Origin: Robiginitomaculum_A sp036478535
GTDB taxonomy: Bacteria > Pseudomonadota > Alphaproteobacteria > Caulobacterales > Maricaulaceae
NCBI GenBank assembly: GCA_965224735.1
Contig: OZ245059.1
Span: forward strand, 2,418,001-2,482,000
DNA length: 64,000 nucleotides
Reading direction: 5' to 3'
The translations under genes were made by a program, and so were the position numbers. The notes beneath the pieces were generated by a model that ran no database searches, was not told the DNA's origin, and saw only the letters and a program-made list of their open reading frames with translations. Shown here one piece after another: positions 1 to 7,314 of the stretch. How positions within the stretch are numbered: the first letter of the stretch is position 1; every line of letters begins with the position of its first letter.

Positions 1-830
1 GGAACAATATTGACCGCGCCGCCGCCATCAATCTTTCCCACGTTAAAAGTCACGCCCTCTCGCTGGCCATTAAGATCATCAAGCGCTGTCGCAAAATGAG
101 CCATAGCGACGATAGCATTACGCCCTAAATGATGTTCGCGCCCCGCATGGGCAGCACGGCCTTTTATAATCAGTGCGAAATTGCCACTACCCTTGCGCGC
201 ACCTGCCATAGATCCATCCGATAAAGACGGTTCATAAGTCAGGCCGATATGAGATTTATGACCGAGTTTAGCTAATAAAGGCGCTGATCCTGGTGATCCT
301 ATTTCCTCATCTGGACTTAGAAGCACACTATAACCAATGTTTTTAGCGTTTTCACTGGCTTCGAAAGCTTCTAGCGCGCTCAGCATGACCAATATACCGC
401 CCTTCATATCAGCAACGCCAGGTCCGCCAAGTGTTTCACTGTCGATCATCGCCGTTTTTTGGAAATGGCTATCCTTGGGGAAAACCGTATCATAATGCCC
501 CGTAAAAACCACTTGTATTGGCGCTTTTGGACGCACACTTAACAAAACGGCTGGTTCATATTGTACAGATTCTTTAATGCCACTATTCGCGACATACTCG
601 CCTGTTTTAAGGTCAGGTTGGGTTAGAATGCCTGGAAGATATGAAAAGGATTTTACTAAAATACCACGCATTTCACTAAGGCCCTCAGAATTGCGGCTTC
701 CTGAATTAATATGTGACCAAGTACGCAGTGTTTCAAGCATTTTCGGCCCAAGACTAGAGAGGGCATCCAAACACTTTTGTTCATCTTTTGATACAGACAA
801 GCCTGCCGTATTATTCTGTATGTTGCTCAT
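1..830 (-). CDS. M20-family zinc metallopeptidase (partial, 3' end outside window)
   Basis: Reading from ATG at 830 gives about 276 codons with no stop before the window edge, so the C-terminus is missing. Visible M20 motifs are GHYDTVF (metal-binding His and following Asp), GPGVADMKGG (bridging Asp), SPDEEIGSPGS (catalytic Glu pair) and, in the dimerisation part, GRAAHAGREHHLG. This pattern is that of the carboxypeptidase G2/ArgE/DapE superfamily, closest in feel to glutamate carboxypeptidase-like hydrolases. There is no signal peptide, so it is probably cytosolic. It would hydrolyse an amide bond of an N-acyl or peptide substrate using two zinc ions; the substrate cannot be told from sequence. 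Confidence 0.85.
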   Translation of the reverse strand, partial: MSNIQNNTAGLSVSKDEQKCLDALSSLGPKMLETLRTWSHINSGSRNSEGLSEMRGILVKSFSYLPGILTQPDLKTGEYVANSGIKESVQYEPAVLLSVRPKAPIQVVFTGHYDTVFPKDSHFQKTAMIDSETLGGPGVADMKGGILVMLSALEAFEASENAKNIGYSVLLSPDEEIGSPGSAPLLAKLGHKSHIGLTYEPSLSDGSMAGARKGSGNFALIIKGRAAHAGREHHLGRNAIVAMAHFATALDDLNGQREGVTFNVGKIDGGGAVNIV

Positions 831-890
831 AAAGCCCCAATATGGATTCGAATTAAAACAAGTATTCAATCTAACAAATTTAAACACTAA

Positions 891-1099
891 TCATAGTGGC
901 AGATATAAAAAAACGCCTTGAAAATCACGTCTCGGGGCGTCATATTTTATATCCCAATTATTCGATTGCTGAATAAAGACACTATTGCCTGGAATAAGGC
1001 GAATTATTACTTCCGTACGGCGGTTAAGTGAATAGCGCACCCATTGCCCGTAACAACAGCCAAAGCTGTTTCGCCTTTAGCAAATTTCATCACATTCAC
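891..1099 (-). pseudogene. Decayed C-terminal fragment of an OmpA-family protein
   Basis: On the minus strand one frame reads KFAKGETALAVVTGNG and the next reads VRYSLNRRTEVIIRL before running to a stop at 891. Together they match the C-terminal end of the intact OmpA-like gene just upstream (KGETELFIDTGDGVKEQLNRRTEVLIRL). Loss of one G in a run of four near 1045 would explain the frame change. No signal peptide or barrel precedes it. It is a leftover of a duplicated or older porin copy. The frames are seen directly; the ancestry is inference. Confidence 0.6.
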
Positions 1100-1159
1100 T
1101 ATGCTTAGAGAGTGCGGCACTATGCTTAGATAGCATGGCACTATGCTTAGATAGCGTGG
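1097..1159. repeat. Three tandem copies of a 21-bp repeat
   Basis: Units at 1097-1117, 1118-1138 and 1139-1159 share CACTATGCTTAGA followed by a variable segment ending in GG. The second and third units differ at two positions; the first differs a little more. They sit at the 5' side of the OmpA remnant. No function is evident. Confidence 0.85.
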
Positions 1160-1184
1160 ATAGTAAACACTTGCCAATCAAAGC

Positions 1185-1214
1185 AAAAAAAAGCCCGACC
1201 AAAAGGTCAGGCTT
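1185..1214 (-). terminator. Rho-independent terminator of the OmpA-family gene
   Basis: A ten-base stem (AAGCCTGACC paired with GGTCGGGCTT, one mismatch) with a TTTT loop is followed on the minus strand by a run of T. It lies 22 bp past the stop codon of the OmpA-like gene. Confidence 0.85.
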
Positions 1215-1236
1215 CTAGAATCAAATTCAGTGTTAT

Positions 1237-2583
1237 TTAATTAACAACACCAACGCTGCTCAAGCGAATAAGAACTTCTGTTCTCCGGTTAAGCTGCTCT
1301 TTAACACCGTCACCAGTATCAATGAACAACTCTGTCTCACCTTTACCTTCAGATGTGATGAGATTTTCAGAAACGCCCTGACGAATAAGTTCTTTACGAA
1401 CATCCGATGCGCGGCGTTTTGAAAGGCCAAGATTGTATGCTGCAGCACCAGTACTATCAGTATGACCAACAACATGAATATTTACAACAGCACAATTTGC
1501 ACCAGTGTCTACAATATTACGGATTTTTTCCTGTGTCTCAACTGATTGCGGCTTGTTAAATTTGTAATAAATAATTTCCTGACGATATTCATTTGCACAA
1601 AGCTGCTGCTCATATGTAGGTTGAGCTGGACAGAAAGCTGCATCAGAAACAATTGAGTTATCCCAACATGTAAATGTTGGCTGTACAGGACACTGCGTAG
1701 CGTCAGAAACGACTGAGTTATCCCAACATGTGACTCTTACAGGCTCTGCAAGGCAAGTACCTACGCCAACTTCAACTTGGGAACCATCCCAACATGTAGT
1801 ATATTCCACAACAGGAGGCTGAACGGGACAAGAAGCCATGTTCTCAACACTAGCGCCATCCCAACAAGTATGCATTATTTTTGGAGCAGGGGCACCAAAT
1901 TTATAACGAAAACCCGTCATAAGCATATGAGCGCCAGATGAGTCAATATGTGTTTTTATTGAGTTATCGCCGCTTTTACCAGTAAAGTCCTTACCGCCTA
2001 AAGCTTGGTAGCGATAATGTGTATCCCAAACCAAATTTTCAGTGATATCATAGCCTACACCTGCAAGAAGTTGCCAGCCGAAACCAGAATCCGAACCATT
2101 GACGAAACAGGCACCTGCAGCGTCAATACAGCCAGTATTTTTAACCAGGGCACCTTCGTCGTTAACAAAATCATGAACATCGGCACCAAGGGCAACACGG
2201 CCATAGCCTACACCCGCACCAACATATGGCTTAAACTTGCCAAAATCATCAAAATCATAAATCGCATTGACCATTGCTGTCGTTGTACGAAGTTTGGTTG
2301 GCGATTCAGGTAATTGGCTCAAAGCGCCAAGACGGCTAAACATTTGTGCGCCATCAAGCTCAACACGCCAGTTATTGCCAAAGCCATAACCAATTCCCAA
2401 TGAACCTGCAACACCGCCTTCGGACTCGGCGTCACCAACAACATTACCAGTTAAATTAATATTTGTATGGGAACCATAGCCAACATTACCGCGAACATAC
2501 CATCCCTGATCATTTGCTGATGCTAATAATGGTACCGCCATTAGTACAGTCGTTGCAACTGCTGCAAGAAGCTGTAGTTTCAT
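1237..2583 (-). CDS. OmpA-family outer membrane protein with Cys-containing linker repeats
   Basis: The start at 2583 follows CGGAGGAAAATAAA, a strong ribosome binding site, and opens a signal peptide (MKLQLLAAVATTVLMAVPLLASA). Residues 25-230 form a beta-barrel of the OmpA-like type (GWYVRGNVGYGS, repeated aromatic strands, FRYKFG end). The linker holds four repeats of the form CWD(G/N)S-x-V...C-P, each with two cysteines. The last 110 residues are an OmpA/Pal peptidoglycan-binding domain with HVVGHTDSTG, LSKRRASDVRKEL and NRRTEVLIRL. The role is to tie the outer membrane to the cell wall. The cysteine repeats might bond in pairs in the periplasm. At 448 residues it is longer than a plain OmpA because of the linker. 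A terminator follows directly, so it is monocistronic. Confidence 0.9.
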   Translation of the reverse strand: MKLQLLAAVATTVLMAVPLLASANDQGWYVRGNVGYGSHTNINLTGNVVGDAESEGGVAGSLGIGYGFGNNWRVELDGAQMFSRLGALSQLPESPTKLRTTTAMVNAIYDFDDFGKFKPYVGAGVGYGRVALGADVHDFVNDEGALVKNTGCIDAAGACFVNGSDSGFGWQLLAGVGYDITENLVWDTHYRYQALGGKDFTGKSGDNSIKTHIDSSGAHMLMTGFRYKFGAPAPKIMHTCWDGASVENMASCPVQPPVVEYTTCWDGSQVEVGVGTCLAEPVRVTCWDNSVVSDATQCPVQPTFTCWDNSIVSDAAFCPAQPTYEQQLCANEYRQEIIYYKFNKPQSVETQEKIRNIVDTGANCAVVNIHVVGHTDSTGAAAYNLGLSKRRASDVRKELIRQGVSENLITSEGKGETELFIDTGDGVKEQLNRRTEVLIRLSSVGVVN

Positions 2584-2702
2584 TTTATTTTCCTCCGACA
2601 CTGGCCTCTCTTTCAAAGAAGACCATAAGTTAAACTGCGCAAATACGCACCACAATTAAGTGTACAAATGCACACTCTTGAACTTCAGCTACACGATAAT
2701 TA

Positions 2703-2726
2703 ACACCTTGGCTAGAGCCTAGGTGT
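2703..2726. promoter_or_regulatory. 24-bp inverted repeat upstream of the OmpA-family gene
   Basis: ACACCTTGGCT and its complement AGCCTAGGTGT face each other around the centre at 2714/2715 with one internal mismatch. It lies about 120 bp before the OmpA-like start codon, with an AT-rich stretch between. No T-run follows on either strand, so an operator is likelier than a terminator. The function is inferred from position only. Confidence 0.4.
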
Positions 2727-2838
2727 AAAAATTATATATAAATTCAATAGATAAGTACCTTAGAGATGCAAAAATACAACACTCGCATCGCCTACGGTTG
2801 TTTTTAGTCTATATTACGTAATATAATCAGTGAGATAA

Positions 2839-2914
2839 TGGTGAGCTGTCAGGGATTCGAACCCTGGACCTACTGATTAAAAGTCAGTTGCTCTACCAAC
2901 TGAGCTAACAGCTC
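2839..2914 (-). tRNA. tRNA-Lys (anticodon TTT)
   Basis: A 76-nt cloverleaf on the minus strand: acceptor GAGCTGT pairs with ACAGCTC, D-arm TAGCTCAGTTGGTAGAGC, anticodon loop CTTTTAA with TTT, T-arm CAGGG-TTCGAAT-CCCTG, discriminator A and an encoded CCA at 2839-2841. Confidence 0.97.
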
Positions 2915-3011
2915 CCAAAAGAGGGCGAAAACTATGTCCGCTTTTCCCATAGGTCAAGCAAAAATCTTATACTTACTTGCATATTTATCAATTTTTTTAC
3001 AAATCGTGCTT

Positions 3012-4157
3012 TTACTTACCCTGCATAGCTTGCACCTGTAGGTTTTTCCTAAAATTTTGCGCAAAATCTTCAAACTCTCCGTTCGATATTGCGCCACGTA
3101 TTCGGGACATTAGCCCTTGGAAATACGCAATATTATGCCAGCTCAACAACATAGCCCCCAAAAGCTCACCACTACGAATAAGATGGTGGATGTAGGCTTT
3201 TGAATAATTACTGCTGGCGGCACATGGTAAACGAGCATCCAATGGAGATAAATCTTCCGCATATCTTGCTGCTTTGATGTTATAAGGACCACTATCAGCC
3301 CAAACTTGCCCGTGCCGACCAGAGCGCGTAGGAATAACGCAATCAAACATATCCACGCCTCTATACACTGATTCGACCAAATCAATCGGCTTACCAACTC
3401 CCATCAAATAACGCGGGCGCCCAGCAGGTAAAAACGGCATGACATTTTGCAAGACCTCTTTCATTACCTCATGCCCTTCCCCTACGGCAAGGCCGCCAAC
3501 CGCAAAACCGCCATACCCGCGGCCATTTACCTGCAAATTTGCACTTGCCTGCGCGCTTTTTTGGCGCAAATTTGAAAAAGTAGATCCTTGAACAATAGCA
3601 AAGAGAGTTTGGGCATCCCGTTCACCAAAGGCGGCGAGCGATCGCTCTCCCCATCGCAGTGACAATTCCATAGAAGCCGCCGCTTCATCCCGTGTCGCAG
3701 GGAAGTTCGTACACTCATCAAGCTGCATGCAAATATCAGATCCTAACAAATCAGCCTGTACCTCAATAGAGCGCTCGGGGCTAAGCAGATGCTTAGAACC
3801 ATCTAGATGACTTTGGAATTCAACACCCTTTTCGCTCATTTTACGCAGTTTTGACAACGACCAGACTTGGAAGCCGCCACTATCTGTTAGAATTGGCCCG
3901 CTCCAACCGCCAAATTTATGGAGACCACCAAGACGGTTTATCCGCTCTGCACCAGGCCGCAACATTAAATGATATGTATTGCCCAGGATAATATCAGAGC
4001 CAACGGATTGAACTTGGTCCATGTAAAGGCCCTTTACTGTGCCTGCCGTACCAACTGGCATAAAAGCGGGCGTGCGGATATCGCCGCGCGCCGTTTTCAA
4101 AACTCCAGTTCTGGCAACCCCATCTGTAGCACTAATATCAAAAGCAAATTCAGTCAT
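3012..4157 (-). CDS. tgt: Queuine/preQ1 tRNA-ribosyltransferase (tRNA-guanine transglycosylase)
   Basis: This is the base-exchange enzyme that swaps guanine 34 of GUN-anticodon tRNAs for preQ1. The sequence has FDISATDGVARTGVLKTARG, TPAFMPVGTAGTVKG, ILGNTYHLMLRPG, the catalytic-Asp motif LTDSGGFQVWSL, and GGFAVGGLAVGEG. The C-terminal zinc-binding Cys-Cys-Cys-His motif of bacterial Tgt (usually CxCxxC) is not obvious: the stretch near residue 300 reads PLDARLPCAASSNYSKAYIHHL, which keeps only one Cys and the His-containing tail. ATG at 4157 overlaps the queA stop by 8 bp (ATGACTGA), showing translational coupling. The loss of cysteines suggests altered zinc binding or sequence divergence. Confidence 0.9.
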   Translation of the reverse strand: MTEFAFDISATDGVARTGVLKTARGDIRTPAFMPVGTAGTVKGLYMDQVQSVGSDIILGNTYHLMLRPGAERINRLGGLHKFGGWSGPILTDSGGFQVWSLSKLRKMSEKGVEFQSHLDGSKHLLSPERSIEVQADLLGSDICMQLDECTNFPATRDEAAASMELSLRWGERSLAAFGERDAQTLFAIVQGSTFSNLRQKSAQASANLQVNGRGYGGFAVGGLAVGEGHEVMKEVLQNVMPFLPAGRPRYLMGVGKPIDLVESVYRGVDMFDCVIPTRSGRHGQVWADSGPYNIKAARYAEDLSPLDARLPCAASSNYSKAYIHHLIRSGELLGAMLLSWHNIAYFQGLMSRIRGAISNGEFEDFAQNFRKNLQVQAMQGK

Positions 4158-5226
4158 AGAAGCATATTTCCGTTCCAGATTTCCACAGCAAGCTTGTATC
4201 TCCATAGGAATAAAAGCGGTAATTATTTTCAATGGCATATTTATAAGCTGCTTGCATATTGTCCAGCCCTGCAAACGCACTAACAAGCATAAACAAGGTC
4301 GATTTTGGTAAATGAAAATTTGTAAGAAGACCATCAACAATTTGAAATTTATAACCAGGTGTGATGAAAATATTTGTATCCTTAGCCCCCGCAACAACGC
4401 TTTTGTTAATGGCGCTACTCTCTAGTGCCCGAAGCGTGGTTGTGCCAACAGCAATAATTCTGCGGCCTTCCCGCTTTGCAATGTTAATCGTATGCGCGGC
4501 ATCCTCGCTAATAGAATACCACTCAGCATGCATAATATGTTCATCCGTATCATCGCTAGATACAGGCAAGAAAGTTCCTGCTCCTACGTGCAAAGTCAGG
4601 CGAACAATTTCTACGCCAGCCGCCTTGAGTTTTTTGAATAGCTTTTGCGTGAAATGTAGACCCGCTGTGGGCGCCGCAACAGAGCCTTTATCAACACCAA
4701 AAATCGTTTGATAATCAGCGTTGTCTTTATCGTCAACAGGACGCTTACGCGCAATATAAGGTGGCAAAGGCATCGCCCCGACAGCCTCAATTTCAGCCGT
4801 CAATTCTTGGCCCGACAGATTAAATTTCAGACCAACATCACCGCCGCCCTTTTTATCAATCACGCGTGCAGACAATGTATTAGAAAAAGAGACTATATCA
4901 TTTACTTTCAATCGTTTAGCTGGGCGAGAGAACGCACGCCATTGATTGTCTTGCACCCGTTTATGAAGATTAAAGTCTACAGTTACTTTGCTCCCGCCGC
5001 CATGTTCACGAGCTGGTCTTATCCCCGTCAAAGAAGCCCGCAGAACTTGTGTTTCATTGAGAACAAGCACATCCCCTGCACGTAATAATTTGGGCAAATC
5101 AAGGGCTTTATAATTTCTTAATTTTTCACCCGAAACCTGCAATAATTTCGAGTTATCACGCGGACTAGCTGGGCGCAAAGCAATGCGCTCTTCTGGCAGA
5201 ACAAAGTTAAAAAGTTTCACGTCCAT
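4150..5226 (-). CDS. queA: S-adenosylmethionine:tRNA ribosyltransferase-isomerase
   Basis: QueA transfers and isomerises the ribosyl part of SAM onto preQ1-tRNA to give epoxyqueuosine. Family motifs seen: MDVKLFNFVLPEERIALRP at the N-terminus, GDVLVLNETQVLRA, PLPPYI, APTAGLHFT, LHVGAGTFLPV, AVGTTTLRALES and LTNFHLPKSTLFMLVSA. ATG at 5226 matches the family N-terminus; an upstream TTG would add five residues and has no better ribosome binding site. At 358 residues it has the usual length. It is coupled to tgt by an 8-bp overlap, so the two form an operon for consecutive queuosine steps. Confidence 0.96.
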   Translation of the reverse strand: MDVKLFNFVLPEERIALRPASPRDNSKLLQVSGEKLRNYKALDLPKLLRAGDVLVLNETQVLRASLTGIRPAREHGGGSKVTVDFNLHKRVQDNQWRAFSRPAKRLKVNDIVSFSNTLSARVIDKKGGGDVGLKFNLSGQELTAEIEAVGAMPLPPYIARKRPVDDKDNADYQTIFGVDKGSVAAPTAGLHFTQKLFKKLKAAGVEIVRLTLHVGAGTFLPVSSDDTDEHIMHAEWYSISEDAAHTINIAKREGRRIIAVGTTTLRALESSAINKSVVAGAKDTNIFITPGYKFQIVDGLLTNFHLPKSTLFMLVSAFAGLDNMQAAYKYAIENNYRFYSYGDTSLLWKSGTEICFYD

Positions 5227-5266
5227 AGGAATGCACTTCAAAGATTAGCATTAAGCAAAATAAACA

Positions 5267-5291
5267 TAAAAAAAAGGGCTATGCGCCCTCC
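5267..5291 (-). terminator. Terminator between the cyclophilin gene and queA
   Basis: Stem AGGGC-GCATA-GCCCT followed on the minus strand by eight T. It separates the short cyclophilin gene from queA-tgt, which therefore need their own promoter. The flanking A-run also gives T-rich sequence on the plus strand, but no plus-strand gene is present. Confidence 0.75.
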
Positions 5292-5316
5292 TTTTTTCAA
5301 AAAAACAAGCGGCAAA

Positions 5317-5760
5317 TCAAGCGGTAACAACTTTAACTATTGTGCCAGGAACAACTGGCGGCTCGCCTTTTGGCAAAGCGTCTACATGCTCCATACCGCT
5401 CTCAACCTCACCCCAAACAGTGTATTGTCCATCCAAAAATGAAGCATCGTCAAGGCAGATGAAAAACTGCGAGCTAGCAGAGTTTTCGTTTTGTGAGCGT
5501 GCCATAGAACATACGCCGCGCGCATGGTTTTTCCCAGAAAACTCGGCATCAATATTGTCTTTATACCCCCCCATACCTGTGCCGTCTGGACAACCACCCT
5601 GTGCCATAAATCCGTCAATAATGCGGTGAAATGTAAGTCCGTCGTAAAAACCTTCTTCGGCAAGTTTTGTGATTTGTGCCACATGCTTGGGCGCAAGGTC
5701 CGGGCGAAGTTTAATAACAATATCGCCGTTATCAACGGTCATAATAAGCTTATCAGCCAT
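5317..5760 (-). CDS. Cytosolic cyclophilin-type peptidyl-prolyl isomerase
   Basis: A 147-residue single-domain cyclophilin with no signal peptide. Catalytic and substrate-site motifs are present: FHRIIDGFMAQGG (active-site Arg and Phe), GVCSMARSQNENSASSQFFICL (Gln-Phe-Phe of the proline pocket) and YTVWGEVESGMEHVD. Start ATG at 5760 follows AAGGAAAAATT. It probably speeds Xaa-Pro isomerisation during folding of cytosolic proteins. It lies 29 bp downstream of an exported paralogue, with which it probably shares a transcript ending at the terminator below. Confidence 0.93.
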   Translation of the reverse strand: MADKLIMTVDNGDIVIKLRPDLAPKHVAQITKLAEEGFYDGLTFHRIIDGFMAQGGCPDGTGMGGYKDNIDAEFSGKNHARGVCSMARSQNENSASSQFFICLDDASFLDGQYTVWGEVESGMEHVDALPKGEPPVVPGTIVKVVTA

Positions 5761-5789
5761 AATTTTTCCTTTTGTGTTTTAATCAGTAT

Positions 5790-6797
5790 TTATTGTGAAT
5801 TTTTATTTTTAAAACGTGAAGGCACTTCAATATCGCATACTGCGGGGTATGTACCCTTAGACGTTTTCATACCGTCAAGATAATTTTCAAAGCTTCTTGA
5901 TGAAGTTTTCATGATTTCAACAGAAATACGTTCATTCTCTGGTACATCAGCAGCAACACGCACTTTTAGCATATGGTCTGGCGCAAAGTTCTTGGTTTCG
6001 CCCTTTGTACCAACCTTTATTTTAGTTAAAATATCACGGCCCATAATCGTTGTCCCCCAAACCGTGTATTTTTGATTGAGGCTTGACGTCGTGCCACGCA
6101 TTAAAAAGAATTGGCTATTCGCGGAATTTACATCTTTCCCGCGCGCCATTGAGGCAACGTTCGGACAATGAATGCCCCATGCATCCACATTACCATCCTT
6201 TGTTAATATCGCCATGCCTGATGGCTGACTTGCCAAAGGTTGCGCTTTGTAAAAGCCTACCTCGGCTTCGCCATTAGTAAACATATCTTTGCCCACGATT
6301 GACATTTTAATCACCCTTGGATCGCGGCGAAAGCTAAATTCTGCTGGAATATTTGGCAAATCGCTATTGCCAGTACCATCTCCGCGCGGATCCCCAGTTT
6401 GGTTCATAAAACCTTCGATTACCCTATGAAAGGTGAGGTCGTCATAAAATTTTTGCCGCGTGAGTTTTTTAATTTGCTCCACGTGTTTTGGCGCAAATTC
6501 TGGTACCATTTCAACAACAATAGTGCCGTATTCCGTTGTAATATAGAGCGTGTTTTCAAGATCGGGTTCGCGCCAATCCGCAGGGTTTGAATTTGCGAAC
6601 ATATGCGTTTGTTCATTTTTTTGCCCAATGTTTTGCCCATTTTTTTGTACGGGTTTTTGCCCAGTGTTTTGTGCAGTGTTTTGTGCCGTTTCAACCATTG
6701 GTACTTGCTGCGTTTTTGATGTTTTTTGTTCTTCTGCACAAGCCGTTGCAACCAAAAAACCAGCCCCAAGAATGGCTAGAGATAGTCGTGTCATCAT
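5790..6797 (-). CDS. Exported cyclophilin-type peptidyl-prolyl isomerase, possible lipoprotein
   Basis: The N-terminus (MMTRLSLAILGAGFLVATAC) is a signal peptide ending in a Cys that may be lipidated, though the lipobox is weak because Ala is at -3. Residues 25-70 are a low-complexity Gln/Asn/Lys linker with repeated NTGQK/NIGQK-like units. A cyclophilin domain follows with FHRVIEGFMNQTGDPRG, an inserted segment (about residues 150-200), then NVASMARGKDVNSANSQFFLM and YTVWGTTIMGRDIL. It would fold or chaperone periplasmic or outer-membrane proteins. ATG at 6797 is chosen because AGGA sits at the right distance; the next codon is also ATG. It lies just downstream of coaD, 9 bp away. Confidence 0.9.
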   Translation of the reverse strand: MMTRLSLAILGAGFLVATACAEEQKTSKTQQVPMVETAQNTAQNTGQKPVQKNGQNIGQKNEQTHMFANSNPADWREPDLENTLYITTEYGTIVVEMVPEFAPKHVEQIKKLTRQKFYDDLTFHRVIEGFMNQTGDPRGDGTGNSDLPNIPAEFSFRRDPRVIKMSIVGKDMFTNGEAEVGFYKAQPLASQPSGMAILTKDGNVDAWGIHCPNVASMARGKDVNSANSQFFLMRGTTSSLNQKYTVWGTTIMGRDILTKIKVGTKGETKNFAPDHMLKVRVAADVPENERISVEIMKTSSRSFENYLDGMKTSKGTYPAVCDIEVPSRFKNKNSQ

Positions 6798-6806
6798 CAA
6801 TTTTTC

Positions 6807-7295
6807 CTACTTAAATTTTTCCATTAGTCGCCGTTTTACGGCCTCACTTACAAAGGGGCTAATATCGCCGCCAAGCCTGGCAATTTCCTTGACAAGCCGA
6901 GAAGCGATAGCCTGATTTTGTGCATCAGCCATTAAAAAAACAGTCTCAATATTCGGGTTGAGTTTCTGGTTCATACCAACCATCTGAAACTCGTACTCAA
7001 AGTCAGAAACAGCTCTTAGGCCACGCACTATCATGGAAGCACCAATGGTTTCAACAAAATGTATCAGTAAACCTTCAAATGGAACGACTTCTACGTCGCA
7101 ATCACCTTGAATGTCCCCGATTGCGTCGCGCACCATTTCCGTGCGCTCGCTTAATGAAAACAGTGGATTCTTCTCACAGTTAATGGCAACACCTATAACT
7201 AATTTATCACATAATTTGCAAGCACGCTGGATAATGTCCAAATGCCCGTTGGTCATAGGATCAAATGTCCCAGGGTATAGCGCTGTTCTTTTCAT
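6807..7295 (-). CDS. coaD: Phosphopantetheine adenylyltransferase
   Basis: CoaD makes dephospho-CoA from 4'-phosphopantetheine and ATP. The 162 residues cover the whole family length: YPGTFDPMTNGHLDII with the nucleotidyltransferase TxGH motif, MIVRGLRAVSDFEYEFQM for phosphopantetheine binding, and ISPFVSEAVKRRL near the end. It sits between gyrA and the cyclophilin genes on the same strand with short gaps, an order common in alphaproteobacteria, so it is likely cotranscribed with them. Confidence 0.97.
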   Translation of the reverse strand: MKRTALYPGTFDPMTNGHLDIIQRACKLCDKLVIGVAINCEKNPLFSLSERTEMVRDAIGDIQGDCDVEVVPFEGLLIHFVETIGASMIVRGLRAVSDFEYEFQMVGMNQKLNPNIETVFLMADAQNQAIASRLVKEIARLGGDISPFVSEAVKRRLMEKFK

Positions 7296-7314
7296 AAAAG
7301 GCTTATAACGTTAA

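Noticed and set aside
1097..1159. A CRISPR array from the tandem 21-bp repeats
   Set aside because: There are no spacers and no cas genes; it is a plain tandem repeat.
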